DNA of 64,000 bases from Pseudonocardiales bacterium (GCA_030840295.1 JAVEET010000108.1:1-64000), one strand, 5' to 3'; shown: positions 25,493-35,199, counted from the stretch's first letter. The notes: generated by a model from the sequence alone, not told the origin. Made by a program: numbers and translations.

Positions 25493-26257
25493 TCAGACCA
25501 GCGTATGGCCGCCGTCGACGTAGAGCACCTGACCGGTGATGTAGCCCGCGTCCTCCGAGGCGAAGAACGCGACCGCGGCCGCGATGTCCTCCGGCACGCC
25601 ACCCCGGCGCACTGGAACGAACGCCGCCACACTGTCACGCATCGCCTCGATGCTCGACCCGATCCGCGCAGCCGTCGCAGCCGTCATCGCCGTCTCGATG
25701 AAGCCTGGCGCGATCGCATTCGAAGTCACCCCGAACGGGCCGAGCTCGATCGCGACCGTCTTGGTGAAACCCTGCAGGCCGGCCTTGGCAGCGGCGTAGT
25801 TCGCCTGACCCCGATTGCCCAGCGCCGACATGGACGACATCGACACGACCCGGCCGTAGCGAGCCGCCACCATGTGCCGCTGCGCCGCTTGCGTGCACAG
25901 GAATGCGCCCCGCAGGTGCACGCTCATCACAGTCGACCAGTCATCATCGGTCATCTTGAACAGCATCGCATCGCGCGTCACCCCGGCGTTGTTCACTAGA
26001 ATGTGCAGTCCGCCAAAGGTCTCGGCCACCGTGTCGACCGCGGCCTGCACCTGATCGCGCTCCGATACGTCCGCGGCCAGACCGATCGCCCGGCCACCGG
26101 CCGCAACAATCTCTGCGGCAACTTCCTGCGCAGCGGCTTGCTGCCGGTCCAGAACAGCCACCAGCGCGCCGTCGGCCGCTAGCCGCCGCGCCACTGCTGC
26201 GCCAATCCCCTGGGCCGCACCAGTCACCAGGGCAACCCTCGGCTCAACACCCGCCAC
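25493..26257 (-). CDS. SDR, FabG-like 3-oxoacyl reductase
   Basis: A 254-residue classical SDR with TGAAQGIG (about 12-19), NNAG, SSMSA and YAAAK, and GQVLYVDGG near the end. It is closest in appearance to FabG/PhaB-type 3-oxoacyl-ACP or -CoA reductases and to 3-hydroxyacyl-CoA dehydrogenases; VLDRQQA after strand two suggests NAD. It is the last gene of a four-gene operon (MFS, SDR, SDR, SDR), starting six bases after the previous stop. A beta-oxidation or secondary reduction role is likely. Confidence 0.83.
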   Translation of the reverse strand: MAGVEPRVALVTGAAQGIGAAVARRLAADGALVAVLDRQQAAAQEVAAEIVAAGGRAIGLAADVSERDQVQAAVDTVAETFGGLHILVNNAGVTRDAMLFKMTDDDWSTVMSVHLRGAFLCTQAAQRHMVAARYGRVVSMSSMSALGNRGQANYAAAKAGLQGFTKTVAIELGPFGVTSNAIAPGFIETAMTAATAARIGSSIEAMRDSVAAFVPVRRGGVPEDIAAAVAFFASEDAGYITGQVLYVDGGHTLV

Positions 26258-26263
26258 GAAACA

Positions 26264-27097
26264 TCACACTCCATCGGTAGTAGGCGGCAGCACAGCAGCT
26301 ACCGCCTGGTTGAATGCACTCGACCCCGTCAGCCCCTGACCGCCATCGACCAGCACCTGGGCGCCGGTCACGTAGGCACCGAGCCGCGAGGCCAGCACCG
26401 CGACTATGGCCCCGACCTCGTCGGTGGTCCCGTAGCGCCCGAGGGGGATCATCGACGTCCAGGTGTCGCGTCCGGATACCTCGCCCAGCCGTTTCATTCC
26501 CTCCGTGCCCTCGATCGGCCCGGGTGCCACCGAGTTGCACCGGATGCCGTAGACGCCCCATTCCAGGGCGAGATTGCGCATCAGAGCGTCGACACCGGCC
26601 TTGGCGGCACCGACATGGGCCTGGTAGGCAAAGGGCACGTAGGCCTGCGCCGCGGAGATGAAGATCAGGCAGCCCTTGCTCTGGCGCAACTGCGAAAACC
26701 CCGCTCGGGAGGCGTTGAAGCTGCCCAGTAGGTCTATGTCGACGACGGTCTTGAAACCGTTGGCAGACAGGTCCTCTGCTCGCGCGACGAAGTTTCCCGC
26801 GGCCCCACAGACCACGGTGTCGACCGGGCCGAATCTTTGCTCGCTCGCGCCGAATGCCTCGGCAACGGCGGCGTAATCGCGCACGTCGGCGACCACAGTA
26901 CATACCTGGGCGCCGAGCGAGGACAGCTCCGCCGCGGCTGAGCTCAGCTTCGCCTCGGTCCGTCCGCAGATCGTGATGTTCGCCCCCAGCTGGGCGAAGA
27001 CCCGCGCGATACCGAGGTTGATGCCGCTGCCGCCACCGGTGACGAACAGCGTCCGATCCGTGAACAGGCCGGGCTTGAGGACGTCGAGAAAGCTCAT
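26264..27097 (-). CDS. SDR, 2,4-dienoyl-CoA reductase-like
   Basis: A 277-residue SDR with TGGGSGI, CGAAGNFVARAEDLS (about 95-109), DIDLLGSFNASRA and APGPIEGTEGMKRLG. The last two stretches are typical of peroxisomal/bacterial 2,4-dienoyl-CoA reductases of the SDR type, which reduce dienoyl-CoA with NADPH during oxidation of unsaturated acids. The place of the usual catalytic tyrosine reads HVGAAKAG, as in that subfamily where the YxxxK tyrosine is replaced. Start ATG at 27097 overlaps the upstream SDR stop (ATGA). Confidence 0.78.
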   Translation of the reverse strand: MSFLDVLKPGLFTDRTLFVTGGGSGINLGIARVFAQLGANITICGRTEAKLSSAAAELSSLGAQVCTVVADVRDYAAVAEAFGASEQRFGPVDTVVCGAAGNFVARAEDLSANGFKTVVDIDLLGSFNASRAGFSQLRQSKGCLIFISAAQAYVPFAYQAHVGAAKAGVDALMRNLALEWGVYGIRCNSVAPGPIEGTEGMKRLGEVSGRDTWTSMIPLGRYGTTDEVGAIVAVLASRLGAYVTGAQVLVDGGQGLTGSSAFNQAVAAVLPPTTDGV

Positions 27098-27984
27098 GTT
27101 GGCATCCAGTTCGGAATGTGAGTGGCTTGAAAGGTGAGCCGTCCACCGGCAACAGCGTCGTCGAACGCCTGCGGGCTCCAGCCCGGGGCGTGCAGCACCG
27201 AGGCGGTGTGCGGATGTGACCAGACGCCGACATCGCGGCCGTTGAAGGAGAAAACCTGCCCGGTCACCTCCGCAGACCGGTCCGATGCGAGATAGAGGAT
27301 CAGCGGCGCGATCTCGTCCGGCATGCCGATTCCGAGACCGCGCGGGTCCGGCGCTGGCTGCCCTGCCGCGCGAGCCGCGTCGCTCGCGCGCCGCAGCACC
27401 ACGGCGGACATGTCGGTCAGCGCCGCAGGTGACACGGCGTTGGCCCGGATGCCGTAGCGGCCCAGTTCCAGCGCCCATTCCACGGTCAAGGCGACCAGAC
27501 CTGCTTTGCTGGCCGCGTAGTTGGACTGGCCGACGGCACCGTAGAAGGCCACCTCGGACACGATGTTGATGATCGAACCGCCGCCCGTCTCGCGCATCGC
27601 CTCGGCAGCGAATCGACCGCACCGCCAGGCGCCGCCAAGGTTCACCGCGATCACGTCGTCGAATTCGTCCGGGCTCATCTTCAAGGTCGTCCGGTCGCGC
27701 ACGATGCCGGCGTTGTTGATCAGCGCATCGACACGTCCGAAGGACGACACGCATCGCTGGATCAGTGACCGGGCCACGTCGGTTTCGGCGACCGAACCCG
27801 CCACGCTCACCACCTCAGCGGCGCGCCCGCGCAGGTCTTCGGCCAGCGAATCGAGCGCGTCCGCATCACGCCCATTGATCACCAGCCGGGCTCCCGCGTC
27901 CGCGAGGGCAAGGGCGAACGCCCGCCCGACACCCCGGCTGGCACCGGTCACCACCACCGACCGGCCGGCCAGCTCCGCGCTCAT
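27094..27984 (-). CDS. SDR, 17-beta-HSD4/3-hydroxyacyl-CoA dehydrogenase-like
   Basis: A 296-residue SDR with TGASRGVG (about 13-20), NNAGIVRDRTTLKMS, serine in IVSEVA and YAASK. The segment NNAGIVRDR and the extended C-terminal tail (FNGRDVGVWSHP) are features of the SDR domain of multifunctional enzyme 2 and related actinobacterial 3-hydroxyacyl-CoA dehydrogenases. It is flanked by ATGA overlaps on both sides. The substrate is likely a CoA thioester. Confidence 0.8.
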   Translation of the reverse strand: MSAELAGRSVVVTGASRGVGRAFALALADAGARLVINGRDADALDSLAEDLRGRAAEVVSVAGSVAETDVARSLIQRCVSSFGRVDALINNAGIVRDRTTLKMSPDEFDDVIAVNLGGAWRCGRFAAEAMRETGGGSIINIVSEVAFYGAVGQSNYAASKAGLVALTVEWALELGRYGIRANAVSPAALTDMSAVVLRRASDAARAAGQPAPDPRGLGIGMPDEIAPLILYLASDRSAEVTGQVFSFNGRDVGVWSHPHTASVLHAPGWSPQAFDDAVAGGRLTFQATHIPNWMPT

Positions 27985-29444
27985 GCGGAACTCCAGCCTG
28001 CGCTGATGTCAGCGCCGCTGGTCGGGACGAGACCGGGACTCCGCCCGTTCCGCTGGCCGCCATCGGCTCCGAACCGGTGCGCAGGCACCACCGCGGCTGC
28101 GACGAAGGCACCCGCCGCGCTGATGGCCAGGAACCAGAAGCCGGCTCGCCAGGCGGTGGCGGTGGGGACTTCGCCGACCCGCAGACCACCGGCCACCATG
28201 CTCGACAGCACCGCGGAGCCGACACAGCCACCGAGGGTGCGCACGTTGGCCGACATGCCGCTGGCAACACCAGTCTGCGACGGTGGCACCGCCGCAACGA
28301 TGATGGTGGCCATCCCGGAGATGGCCAGGCCGAAGCTGATCCCCATGAATCCCGAGGCGAGATAGATCTGCCACTTGGCGTGACCGAACTCGGCGAACAG
28401 CACGTACGGCACGATCCCGGTCGCCGTGCCGATCAGCATCGTTGCCTTGGCACCAAGCCGTGCGGTGACCCGGCCGGACAGCAGGCCGAAGGCGAACATG
28501 CCCATGGTCTGCGGCAGCAGGAACAGGCAGCTCTCGGTCAGCGACGACGCGAAACCGTAGCCTGCCCGGCGCGGCGCCTGGACGAACTCGGGCAGGAACC
28601 CCACTATCGCGAACTGCCCGACCCCGAACAACAACGCCGCGGCATTCGTCGTCGCGACTGTCGGCAGGCTCAGCATCCTCATGTCGATCAGCGGATCGCG
28701 CGAGTGCAGCTCGTTTGCCACCCAGCCGGCGAGCAGGATCATCGCCACCACATCGAGGACCAGGCAGGCAGTTGACGCCCACCCCCAGGACGGCCCCTGG
28801 CTGATCGCCACCAGCACGCTGATCAGCCCGGAGGCAACGAGCACGGCCGACACCCGGTCGATGTGGCCCGGCCACCTCACCGGGGAGGGCGACACCACCG
28901 ATCTCACAGCGACGGCGGCCGGGATCAACACGGCGAGCGAGAGCCAAAACAACCAGCGGAAGTCCAGCATGGCCACGATCGGGCCAGCGAGCACAGCGCC
29001 CAAGCCGCCCCCGAAGGCCAGCAGCCCCGCCATGGCGCCGATCGCGCCGGCTACGCGCGCCGGCGGGAACTCGTCACGGATGATGCCGAAGGTCAGCGGC
29101 AGCACCCCGCCACCAACTCCCTGGACGCCGCGCGCCGCGATCAACCAGCCTATTGTCGGGGAGAGAGCGGCAGCAATACAGCCGATCGCCAGCACCAGCA
29201 AGGTCGCGAACAGCACGCGGTCCTTGCCGAACATGTCGCCCACCCTGCCGACGATGGGCGTCGCCACCGTCGCACTCAGCAGGTAGGCGGTCAGCACCCA
29301 GGTCACGGTGTTCTGGGTGCAACCGAAATGGTGCTGGACAGTAGGCAGGATCGGAAGGACAAGCGACTGCAGCAGCCCGAAGGACGTCACCCCGACGGCC
29401 AGTACGGCAAACGTGAGCCGAAGGTCGGCACGGGCCCGTCGCAT
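27981..29444 (-). CDS. Major facilitator superfamily transporter, 14-helix drug-exporter type
   Basis: A 487-residue integral membrane protein with about 14 hydrophobic helices. GRVGDMFGKDRVL (about 62-74) is the MFS loop 2-3 motif, and GVQGVGGGVLPL (about 106-117) the motif C-like region of DHA2 exporters. It is probably a proton-driven exporter of a metabolite or toxic acid. ATG at 29444 is chosen because the in-frame extension to 29642 has no helices and is proline/arginine-rich. It heads the operon with three SDRs and is divergent from the thiolase. Confidence 0.85.
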   Translation of the reverse strand: MRRARADLRLTFAVLAVGVTSFGLLQSLVLPILPTVQHHFGCTQNTVTWVLTAYLLSATVATPIVGRVGDMFGKDRVLFATLLVLAIGCIAAALSPTIGWLIAARGVQGVGGGVLPLTFGIIRDEFPPARVAGAIGAMAGLLAFGGGLGAVLAGPIVAMLDFRWLFWLSLAVLIPAAVAVRSVVSPSPVRWPGHIDRVSAVLVASGLISVLVAISQGPSWGWASTACLVLDVVAMILLAGWVANELHSRDPLIDMRMLSLPTVATTNAAALLFGVGQFAIVGFLPEFVQAPRRAGYGFASSLTESCLFLLPQTMGMFAFGLLSGRVTARLGAKATMLIGTATGIVPYVLFAEFGHAKWQIYLASGFMGISFGLAISGMATIIVAAVPPSQTGVASGMSANVRTLGGCVGSAVLSSMVAGGLRVGEVPTATAWRAGFWFLAISAAGAFVAAAVVPAHRFGADGGQRNGRSPGLVPTSGADISAGWSSA

Positions 29445-29567
29445 CGTCCCAGCAGACCATCGCTCCACCAAGCAGGCATAGCGGACGGCTCGGCCGCCTT
29501 GGAGCATCCGACAGCCCCGGTCGCCGATCGGCTCGTGGGGGCGAGCTGGTACTCGTACTGTCCAGGT

Positions 29568-30746
29568 ATGACCGACGTGATGGTTGTCGACGCTGTACGC
29601 ACCGCTGTGGGCAAGCGCAACGGCGGCCTGTCCGGTATCCATCCCGCACTCTCGCTGGCCTACGTCCTAAAGGCGCTGGTGACCCGCACCGGCATCGACC
29701 CGCTCGAGATCGGCCAGGTGCTCGGGGGCTGCGTGAGCCAGGTCGGCGAGCAGTCGACCAACATCACCCGGACGGGTTGGCTCACCGCCGGCCTGCCGAT
29801 GGATGTCGCTGCCACGACGCTGGATTCCCAGTGCGGCTCGTCGCAGCAGGCAACCTCGCTGGCGGCCGGACTGGTCGGGTCCGGCACGGTCGACCTGGCC
29901 GTCGGCTGCGGCGTGGAGTCGATGAGCCGGATCCCGATCGGGGCGGCGATGAATCCCGACCTAGGCCTCGGCTTCCCGATCCCCGCCGAGTACGAGCAGC
30001 ACTTCGAGTTCACCTCACAGTTCGAGGGAGCCGAGCGGATCGCTGACAAGTGGGGCGTGAGCCGGGGCGAGGCCGACGAGTTCGGGCTGAACTCACAGCG
30101 CAAGGCACGGCAGGCCTGGGACGAGGGCCGGTTCAACGGCCAGATCGTAGCCATCGACGTCCCGGTTCTCGGCGACGACAGGGCGCCTACCGGTCAGACC
30201 CGCGCCTTAACCCGGGACGAGGGGCTGCGGTCCACGTCGCTGGAGGCTCTGGCCACACTCAAACCGGTCGCTCGACCGGGCGGGGTACACACGGCCGGCA
30301 ACGCCTCACAGATCTCCGACGGGGCGTCCGCTGTGCTGCTGGCCAGCGCGGATCGGGTCGCACAGTTGGGGCTACGTCCCCGCGCCCGCATCGTGGACAG
30401 CTGCCTGGTCGGCAGCGATCCGGTGCTGATGCTCACTGGGCCGATCCCCGCCACCGAGCGGATCCTCGCCCGCAACGGGTTGTCCGTCGACGACATCGAT
30501 ATCTTCGAGATCAACGAGGCGTTCGCGTCGGTCGTGCTCGCCTGGCAACGTGAGCTGTCGGTGGACCCCGCGAAGGTCAACCCGAACGGCGGCGCCATCG
30601 CGCTGGGTCACCCACTCGGAGCCACCGGGGCATTCCTCATCACCAAGGCGCTCAACGAGCTGGAGCGGATCGGCGGCCGGTATGCCCTGGTCACGATGTG
30701 CTGCGGCGGCGGTCTGGGCACCGGCATGCTGCTCGAGAGGGTCTGA
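29568..30746 (+). CDS. Acetyl-CoA acetyltransferase / thiolase (FadA family)
   Basis: A 392-residue thiolase. The nucleophilic cysteine is in LDSQCGSSQQA (about 84-94), the histidine-containing motifs are NEAFASV and GHPLGATGA (about 345-353), and the second cysteine is in CCGGGLGTG (about 380). Sequence around the first cysteine resembles mycobacterial degradative thiolases such as FadA5/FadA6. It cleaves 3-ketoacyl-CoA to acetyl-CoA (or propionyl-CoA). The ATG is 124 bases downstream of the MFS start on the other strand. MaoC follows three bases after its stop. Confidence 0.92.
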   Translation: MTDVMVVDAVRTAVGKRNGGLSGIHPALSLAYVLKALVTRTGIDPLEIGQVLGGCVSQVGEQSTNITRTGWLTAGLPMDVAATTLDSQCGSSQQATSLAAGLVGSGTVDLAVGCGVESMSRIPIGAAMNPDLGLGFPIPAEYEQHFEFTSQFEGAERIADKWGVSRGEADEFGLNSQRKARQAWDEGRFNGQIVAIDVPVLGDDRAPTGQTRALTRDEGLRSTSLEALATLKPVARPGGVHTAGNASQISDGASAVLLASADRVAQLGLRPRARIVDSCLVGSDPVLMLTGPIPATERILARNGLSVDDIDIFEINEAFASVVLAWQRELSVDPAKVNPNGGAIALGHPLGATGAFLITKALNELERIGGRYALVTMCCGGGLGTGMLLERV

Positions 30747-30749
30747 GTC

Positions 30750-31202
30750 GTGCTGATCATCGACGGACCGGACCAGCTGAAGGCACGCGCCGGCGAAGAG
30801 CTCGGCGTCACCGACTGGATCACGATCTCCCAGGATGAGGTCGATGCCTTCGCCGATCTGACGCACGACCATCAATGGATCCACGTCGACCGTGAGCGGG
30901 CCGCGGCCAGTCCGTTCGGCGGCACCATCGCGCACGGCTACCTCACCCTGGCCCTGGTACCGCGGATGCAGACCTTGCTCTTCGAGATCAGGGGATTCTC
31001 CTTCGGGCTGAACTACGGCCTGAACCGCGTCCGCTTCCCCGCGCCGATGCCGGTGGGTGCAGCGCTGCGGATGACGGCCGTGCTCAGCGCCGTGAACGAG
31101 GTCGGCGGCAACTTGGAATATCTGGTCACGAATACCTTCGAGCGCGAGGGTGGCGACAAGCCGGTCTGCGTCGCCGAGAGCATTTTCCGCGTCTACCTCT
31201 GA
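30750..31202 (+). CDS. MaoC-like (R)-specific enoyl-CoA hydratase
   Basis: A 150-residue hot-dog-fold protein with the hydratase 2 motif: catalytic aspartate and histidine in DLTHDHQWIHVD (about 33-44), then FGGTIAHGYLTLAL. It would hydrate trans-2-enoyl-CoA to (R)-3-hydroxyacyl-CoA. GTG start; it is coupled to the thiolase and overlaps the convergent acyl-CoA ligase by ten bases at the 3' end. Confidence 0.88.
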   Translation: MLIIDGPDQLKARAGEELGVTDWITISQDEVDAFADLTHDHQWIHVDRERAAASPFGGTIAHGYLTLALVPRMQTLLFEIRGFSFGLNYGLNRVRFPAPMPVGAALRMTAVLSAVNEVGGNLEYLVTNTFEREGGDKPVCVAESIFRVYL

Positions 31203-32848
31203 GCCCCGCCGCCAGCCTCGCCGTTGGCCGCAGGCTGATTCGCGCAATCACGCAAGACGGACTTGAGGATCTTGGTCGCCGACATCGGCCACTCGGTCAC
31301 GAATTGCACCGCGCGAGGGACTTTGAACGAGGCGACCTGGCCCGCGACGAATTCGATGAGTTCCGCCTCGGTCACGGCGCCGCCCGGTAGCAGTTCGACG
31401 AAGGCGACCGGCACCTCGCCAAGTCGCTCGTCGTCGCGCCCGACCAGCTGCGCGAGGTTCACCGCCGGGTGGGTGGTCAGCAGCGCCTCGATCTCCAGTG
31501 GCGTCACGTTTTCACCGCCCACCTTGAGTATTTCCTTCAACCGGCCGAGGTAGTTGAGCCGGCCGGCCCGGTCCAGCACCCCGAGATCGCCGGTCTTTAT
31601 CCAGCCACCGGGCAGGATCGTTGCTCGGGTGGCCTCGGGGTTGCGGTAGTAGGCGTGGAAGGCCGTCTCGCTCCGAAACTGGATCTCGCCAGGCTCGGAT
31701 GGCTCGAGCGGCAAGTCGGTCACCGGATCGGCAATGCGGACCTGGTAGTTGGGAAACGCGGGCCCGGTGCTGGCCAGCCGGACCTCGGCGGGCTCGTCGG
31801 GTGGTGTGTAGGTGATCGGGCCGGCGCCCTCGGTCATGCCGAAGTTGGACGTGAGCACCGCATTGTCCGGCAGCAGGCCCTCGATCACCCGCTGCGTCTC
31901 GGGCGGGGCGACGTTGTGCACGGTGCGCAGGAAGCCGAAGTCCTGCCTGCGATAGCCCGGACTGCGCAGAACGCCCAGCGTCAGCGCCGGAAACCCGGGG
32001 AACAAATGCGTCGGACGGTGGCGCAAGAGCTGCGTCACCGTGCGGTCAGGGTCGAAATGCGGTGACGTCAGCAGCACGCCACCGGCGGCCACCATCCCGA
32101 CCAGCGGTCCGATGCCGGCGATGTGAAACATCGGGCACGGTGCCCACACCGCTTCCCCGGGCTGCAGGGCGATCAGCTCGCCCCAGCGGAACCAATTCGC
32201 GACCAGGGCGCGGTGCCGGATCTCGCAGCCCTTGGGTGCGGCGGTCGTGCCGGAGGTGTAGAGGATCAGCGCGGTCTCGTCGGCAGATCCGGGTCTGGCC
32301 GGCAATGGTTCGTCGCTCAGCGCGGCGCCAGCCCCGACGAAATCCTCGACGTCTACTGCTGGCGGCCGCCCGCCCCGGCCGAGTAGCACTATGCACCGCA
32401 GCGACGGTGCGGTCGTGAGCTGTAGCGTCCACGGATCGGGCTGCGCAGCCAGCTCCGGAAGCGTCTCGGTGATCAGCGCGATGAAGTCGACGTGCTCCTC
32501 GATCTCGTCGGTGGTGATCAGCACGGTCGGCTGGGCATGCCCGATCAGGTACTGCAGCTCATGCCGGCGGTAGCGGGCGTTGACGTTGACCGAGATGGCA
32601 CCGACCAGGCCGATGGCGAAGAAGCACGCGGCGTAGTCGGCCGAGTTCGGCAGCAAAAGTGCCACCCGGTCACCCGGAAGCACGCCGGCCGCAATCAGGC
32701 CCCGGGCCAGGTCGGTCGATCGATCGGCCAGCTCGCGATAGCTTGTCTCCTGCTCGTCGACGACAATGGCCGGCCGGTGACCGTAGCGATCGGCCTGGGC
32801 CAGCAGCAGCGCCCCGGTGTTATGCGCGCAGTTCGATGACGCACTCAC
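31193..32848 (-). CDS. Acyl-CoA synthetase (AMP-forming)
   Basis: A 551-residue ANL-superfamily adenylate-forming ligase. The P-loop is YTSGTTAAPKG (about 190-200), core motif KTGDLGVLD, and C-terminal GRLKEILKVGGENVTPLEIE (hinge) with the catalytic lysine in SATKILKS. It activates a carboxylic acid to its CoA thioester through an acyl-adenylate. GTG start with a strong AAAGGAGGA site. It ends an operon with acyl-CoA carboxyltransferase, crotonase and another ligase. Confidence 0.9.
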   Translation of the reverse strand: MSASSNCAHNTGALLLAQADRYGHRPAIVVDEQETSYRELADRSTDLARGLIAAGVLPGDRVALLLPNSADYAACFFAIGLVGAISVNVNARYRRHELQYLIGHAQPTVLITTDEIEEHVDFIALITETLPELAAQPDPWTLQLTTAPSLRCIVLLGRGGRPPAVDVEDFVGAGAALSDEPLPARPGSADETALILYTSGTTAAPKGCEIRHRALVANWFRWGELIALQPGEAVWAPCPMFHIAGIGPLVGMVAAGGVLLTSPHFDPDRTVTQLLRHRPTHLFPGFPALTLGVLRSPGYRRQDFGFLRTVHNVAPPETQRVIEGLLPDNAVLTSNFGMTEGAGPITYTPPDEPAEVRLASTGPAFPNYQVRIADPVTDLPLEPSEPGEIQFRSETAFHAYYRNPEATRATILPGGWIKTGDLGVLDRAGRLNYLGRLKEILKVGGENVTPLEIEALLTTHPAVNLAQLVGRDDERLGEVPVAFVELLPGGAVTEAELIEFVAGQVASFKVPRAVQFVTEWPMSATKILKSVLRDCANQPAANGEAGGGAQR

Positions 32849-32875
32849 CAGAATCCTCCTTTCGCATCGCCAGGA

Positions 32876-34447
32876 TCAGGCCGGCGTGATCCAGTGCAGT
32901 TTCGGTGGCGCCGTGCTGAGCCGCCGCCCCTGGTTGACGTGCAGCATGCCGATCAGCAACCGTCGGGTGTCGGCCGGGTCGATCACGTCGTCCACACCGA
33001 ACCCGGACGCCGCGCGCAGCGGGGTCGACTTGGTATAGAAGGCGTCGATGAGTTCGGCGCGCTTGGCGGCCGGATCCTCGGCAGCGGCGACATCGCGGCC
33101 GAAGACCACGTCGACCGCGCCTTCAATCCCCATCGGTGCCATCACGGCGGTCGGCCAGATCAGCGCGCCGTCGACGTTGGTACGCCCACCGCCCATCGCG
33201 ATGAAGCCGGCGCCGAAGGCCTTCCGCAGGGTCACCGTGATCACCGGCACGGTGGCGTGCGCCATCACCATGATCGGCTTCGCTGCGTGCCTGATCAGCT
33301 TCTGTGCCTCCGCCTCGCTGCCGATCAGGACGCCGGGCACGTCGATGAAGGAGATCAGCGGAAGCCCGTACGCATTGCAGAGTTCCAGAAAGCGCGACAC
33401 CTTCTCCGATGCCGGAGCGTCGATCATGCCGGCCAGCACGGACGGCTGGTTGGCGATGATCCCGACCGGATGCCCGGCCAACCGCGCCAACCCGATCACC
33501 AGGTTGCGCGCGTGGGTCTCCTGCAGCTCCAGGAAGTGGCCGTCGTCGACGATCGGACGGATCACGTCGCGAACGTCGTAGGACAACCGGCGATTGGTAG
33601 GCACGACATCGCGCAGCTCGGGAGCCCGGCGGTCGGCCGGGTCGGTCTGCGGCAGCACCGGAGCCGATTCCCTGGTGTTGGACGGCAGGTAACTCAAAAA
33701 CCGCTTGATCGCGGTGATGCAGTCCTTGTCGTCGGCAAGCACCACGTCGACGACCCCGTTGCGCCCCTGCACCAGCGAGCCGCCGAGTTCCTGCACCGTC
33801 AGGTCTTCCCCGATGCCACCGCGGACCAGCTTCGGCCCTGCTATGCCGATCGAACCCGTGCCGTGCACCATCGGCACGAAGTCGGCGAACGAGGTGAACA
33901 GCGCCGCCCCGGCGAAGGCCGGTCCCATCACCGCCGCGACCTGCGGCGTCCAGCCCGACATCCGCGCCTGGCGCATGAACGGCCCGGTATCGTTGCCGAA
34001 GGCATAAGGCCGGGCGTCGATCTCTTGGATGCGGTGGCCACCACCGTCCACCAGCATGATGTGCGGGATGCCGCGGCGCAGCGAGATGTCGGCCATGCCC
34101 TGGATCTTGCGCATGCCCACGTCGCCGAGACTGCCGCCGACGACGGTGAAGTCGGTGGCGTACACCGAGACCGGCCGCCCGTCGACCATGCCCATTGCCG
34201 CCACCACGCCGTCGGCCGGCGCGTCGAGCTGGCTGCCGTCGGGCCGGTCCTCCGGCGTCACCAGCGCGCCGACCTCGACCATCGTGCCCGGGTCGAGCAG
34301 CAGGTCGATGCGTTCGCGCGCGGTCAGCTTGCCCAGCGCGTGCTGTTTGGCTACCGCCGCCGGCCGGGCGGCGTCGCCGACCTCGGCGTGCGCACGCTGG
34401 ACATCGGCCAGAGTGGTCTCGGTGTGCGCGTTGTTGCGGATGCTCAC
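32876..34447 (-). CDS. Acyl-CoA carboxylase beta subunit (carboxyltransferase, PccB/AccD-like)
   Basis: A 523-residue biotin-dependent carboxyltransferase with two crotonase-like halves. GKLTARERIDLLLDPG (about 40-55) is the family opening; oxyanion-hole glycines lie around GGSLGDVG and GSIGIAGPK, and the C-terminal half holds PLISFIDVPGVLIGSEAE. It would carboxylate (or in reverse decarboxylate) an acyl-CoA, such as propionyl- or methylcrotonyl-type. No biotin carboxylase/carrier alpha subunit is present in the window. GTG start overlaps the crotonase stop (GTGA). Confidence 0.88.
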   Translation of the reverse strand: MSIRNNAHTETTLADVQRAHAEVGDAARPAAVAKQHALGKLTARERIDLLLDPGTMVEVGALVTPEDRPDGSQLDAPADGVVAAMGMVDGRPVSVYATDFTVVGGSLGDVGMRKIQGMADISLRRGIPHIMLVDGGGHRIQEIDARPYAFGNDTGPFMRQARMSGWTPQVAAVMGPAFAGAALFTSFADFVPMVHGTGSIGIAGPKLVRGGIGEDLTVQELGGSLVQGRNGVVDVVLADDKDCITAIKRFLSYLPSNTRESAPVLPQTDPADRRAPELRDVVPTNRRLSYDVRDVIRPIVDDGHFLELQETHARNLVIGLARLAGHPVGIIANQPSVLAGMIDAPASEKVSRFLELCNAYGLPLISFIDVPGVLIGSEAEAQKLIRHAAKPIMVMAHATVPVITVTLRKAFGAGFIAMGGGRTNVDGALIWPTAVMAPMGIEGAVDVVFGRDVAAAEDPAAKRAELIDAFYTKSTPLRAASGFGVDDVIDPADTRRLLIGMLHVNQGRRLSTAPPKLHWITPA

Positions 34448-35199
34448 TGGCCCGTCCAGACCGGCGATCGCTTCTCCGCAAAGGCCTTCGCGCCCTCACG
34501 CGCGTCCGACGAGCACAGGGCGGCACGCAGCACCGGCGCCTGGTAGGCCCAGAACTCATCCTCGGTCCGGCCCTGAGATTCACGTACCATTTGCTTCGAT
34601 CCGAGTACCCCCTGGGGTGAATTCGCCGCGATCGTCATGGCCAGTTCCAGTGCCACCCGCAGGGCATCGCCCTTGTCCACCAGGCGACAGACCAAACCGT
34701 ATTGAAAGGCGAGCTCGGCGCTGATCGGTTGGCCGGTGAGGGCCATTTCCATCGCCACCGAGTACGGCAGGCGGCGAGGCAGCCGCAACAGCCCACCGCC
34801 GCCTGCGAAAAGTCCCACCGTGGCCTCGGGAATCCCCAACTTCGCCCCAGCTGAGGCGACCAGCAGGTCGCAGGTCAGCGCGATCTCCAGGCCGCCGGCG
34901 ACCGCGAAGTTCTCGATGGCCGCGATCATCGGCTTGCGCACCGGAGTCTGGATGAACTGCTCGATGCCGCCGGGGTTGCCCATCTCGGTGAACACCTTGA
35001 GATCCATCCCGGCGCAGAACCCCGGTCCGGCCCCGGTCAGCACGCCGACCCGCAGTTCGGCGTCGGCATCGAGCTCGGTCGCGGCGGCCAGCAGCCCCTC
35101 ACCCAGCTCGGTGGTGATCGCGTTCATCGCGTGGGTCCGGTTCAGGGTGATCAGCAGCACGTGGCCCCGGCGCTCGGTCAGGACGGCGTCGGCGGTCAT
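34444..35199 (-). CDS. Enoyl-CoA hydratase/isomerase (crotonase family)
   Basis: A 251-residue crotonase. Oxyanion-hole segments are CAGMDLKVF (about 62-70) and NFAVAGGLEIALTCD (about 96-110); the catalytic glutamate region is IPEATVGLFAGGGG (about 123-136). Likely hydrates 2-enoyl-CoA to 3-hydroxyacyl-CoA. Overlaps the carboxyltransferase by GTGA and shares one base with the upstream ligase stop, so the three genes are tightly coupled. Confidence 0.87.
   Translation of the reverse strand: MTADAVLTERRGHVLLITLNRTHAMNAITTELGEGLLAAATELDADAELRVGVLTGAGPGFCAGMDLKVFTEMGNPGGIEQFIQTPVRKPMIAAIENFAVAGGLEIALTCDLLVASAGAKLGIPEATVGLFAGGGGLLRLPRRLPYSVAMEMALTGQPISAELAFQYGLVCRLVDKGDALRVALELAMTIAANSPQGVLGSKQMVRESQGRTEDEFWAYQAPVLRAALCSSDAREGAKAFAEKRSPVWTGQ

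Noticed and set aside
25493-27984. Three adjacent SDR genes as a recent tandem duplication
   Set aside because: They belong to different SDR subgroups (FabG-like, dienoyl-CoA-reductase-like, HSD4-like) and differ throughout.
29445-29642. N-terminal extension of the MFS transporter
   Set aside because: The extra 66 residues are proline/arginine-rich and lie in the divergent promoter region; ATG at 29444 fits the first helix.
32894-34546. 550-codon plus-strand frame opposite the carboxyltransferase
   Set aside because: Shadow of the real minus-strand gene; composition is arginine/histidine-heavy and without motifs.
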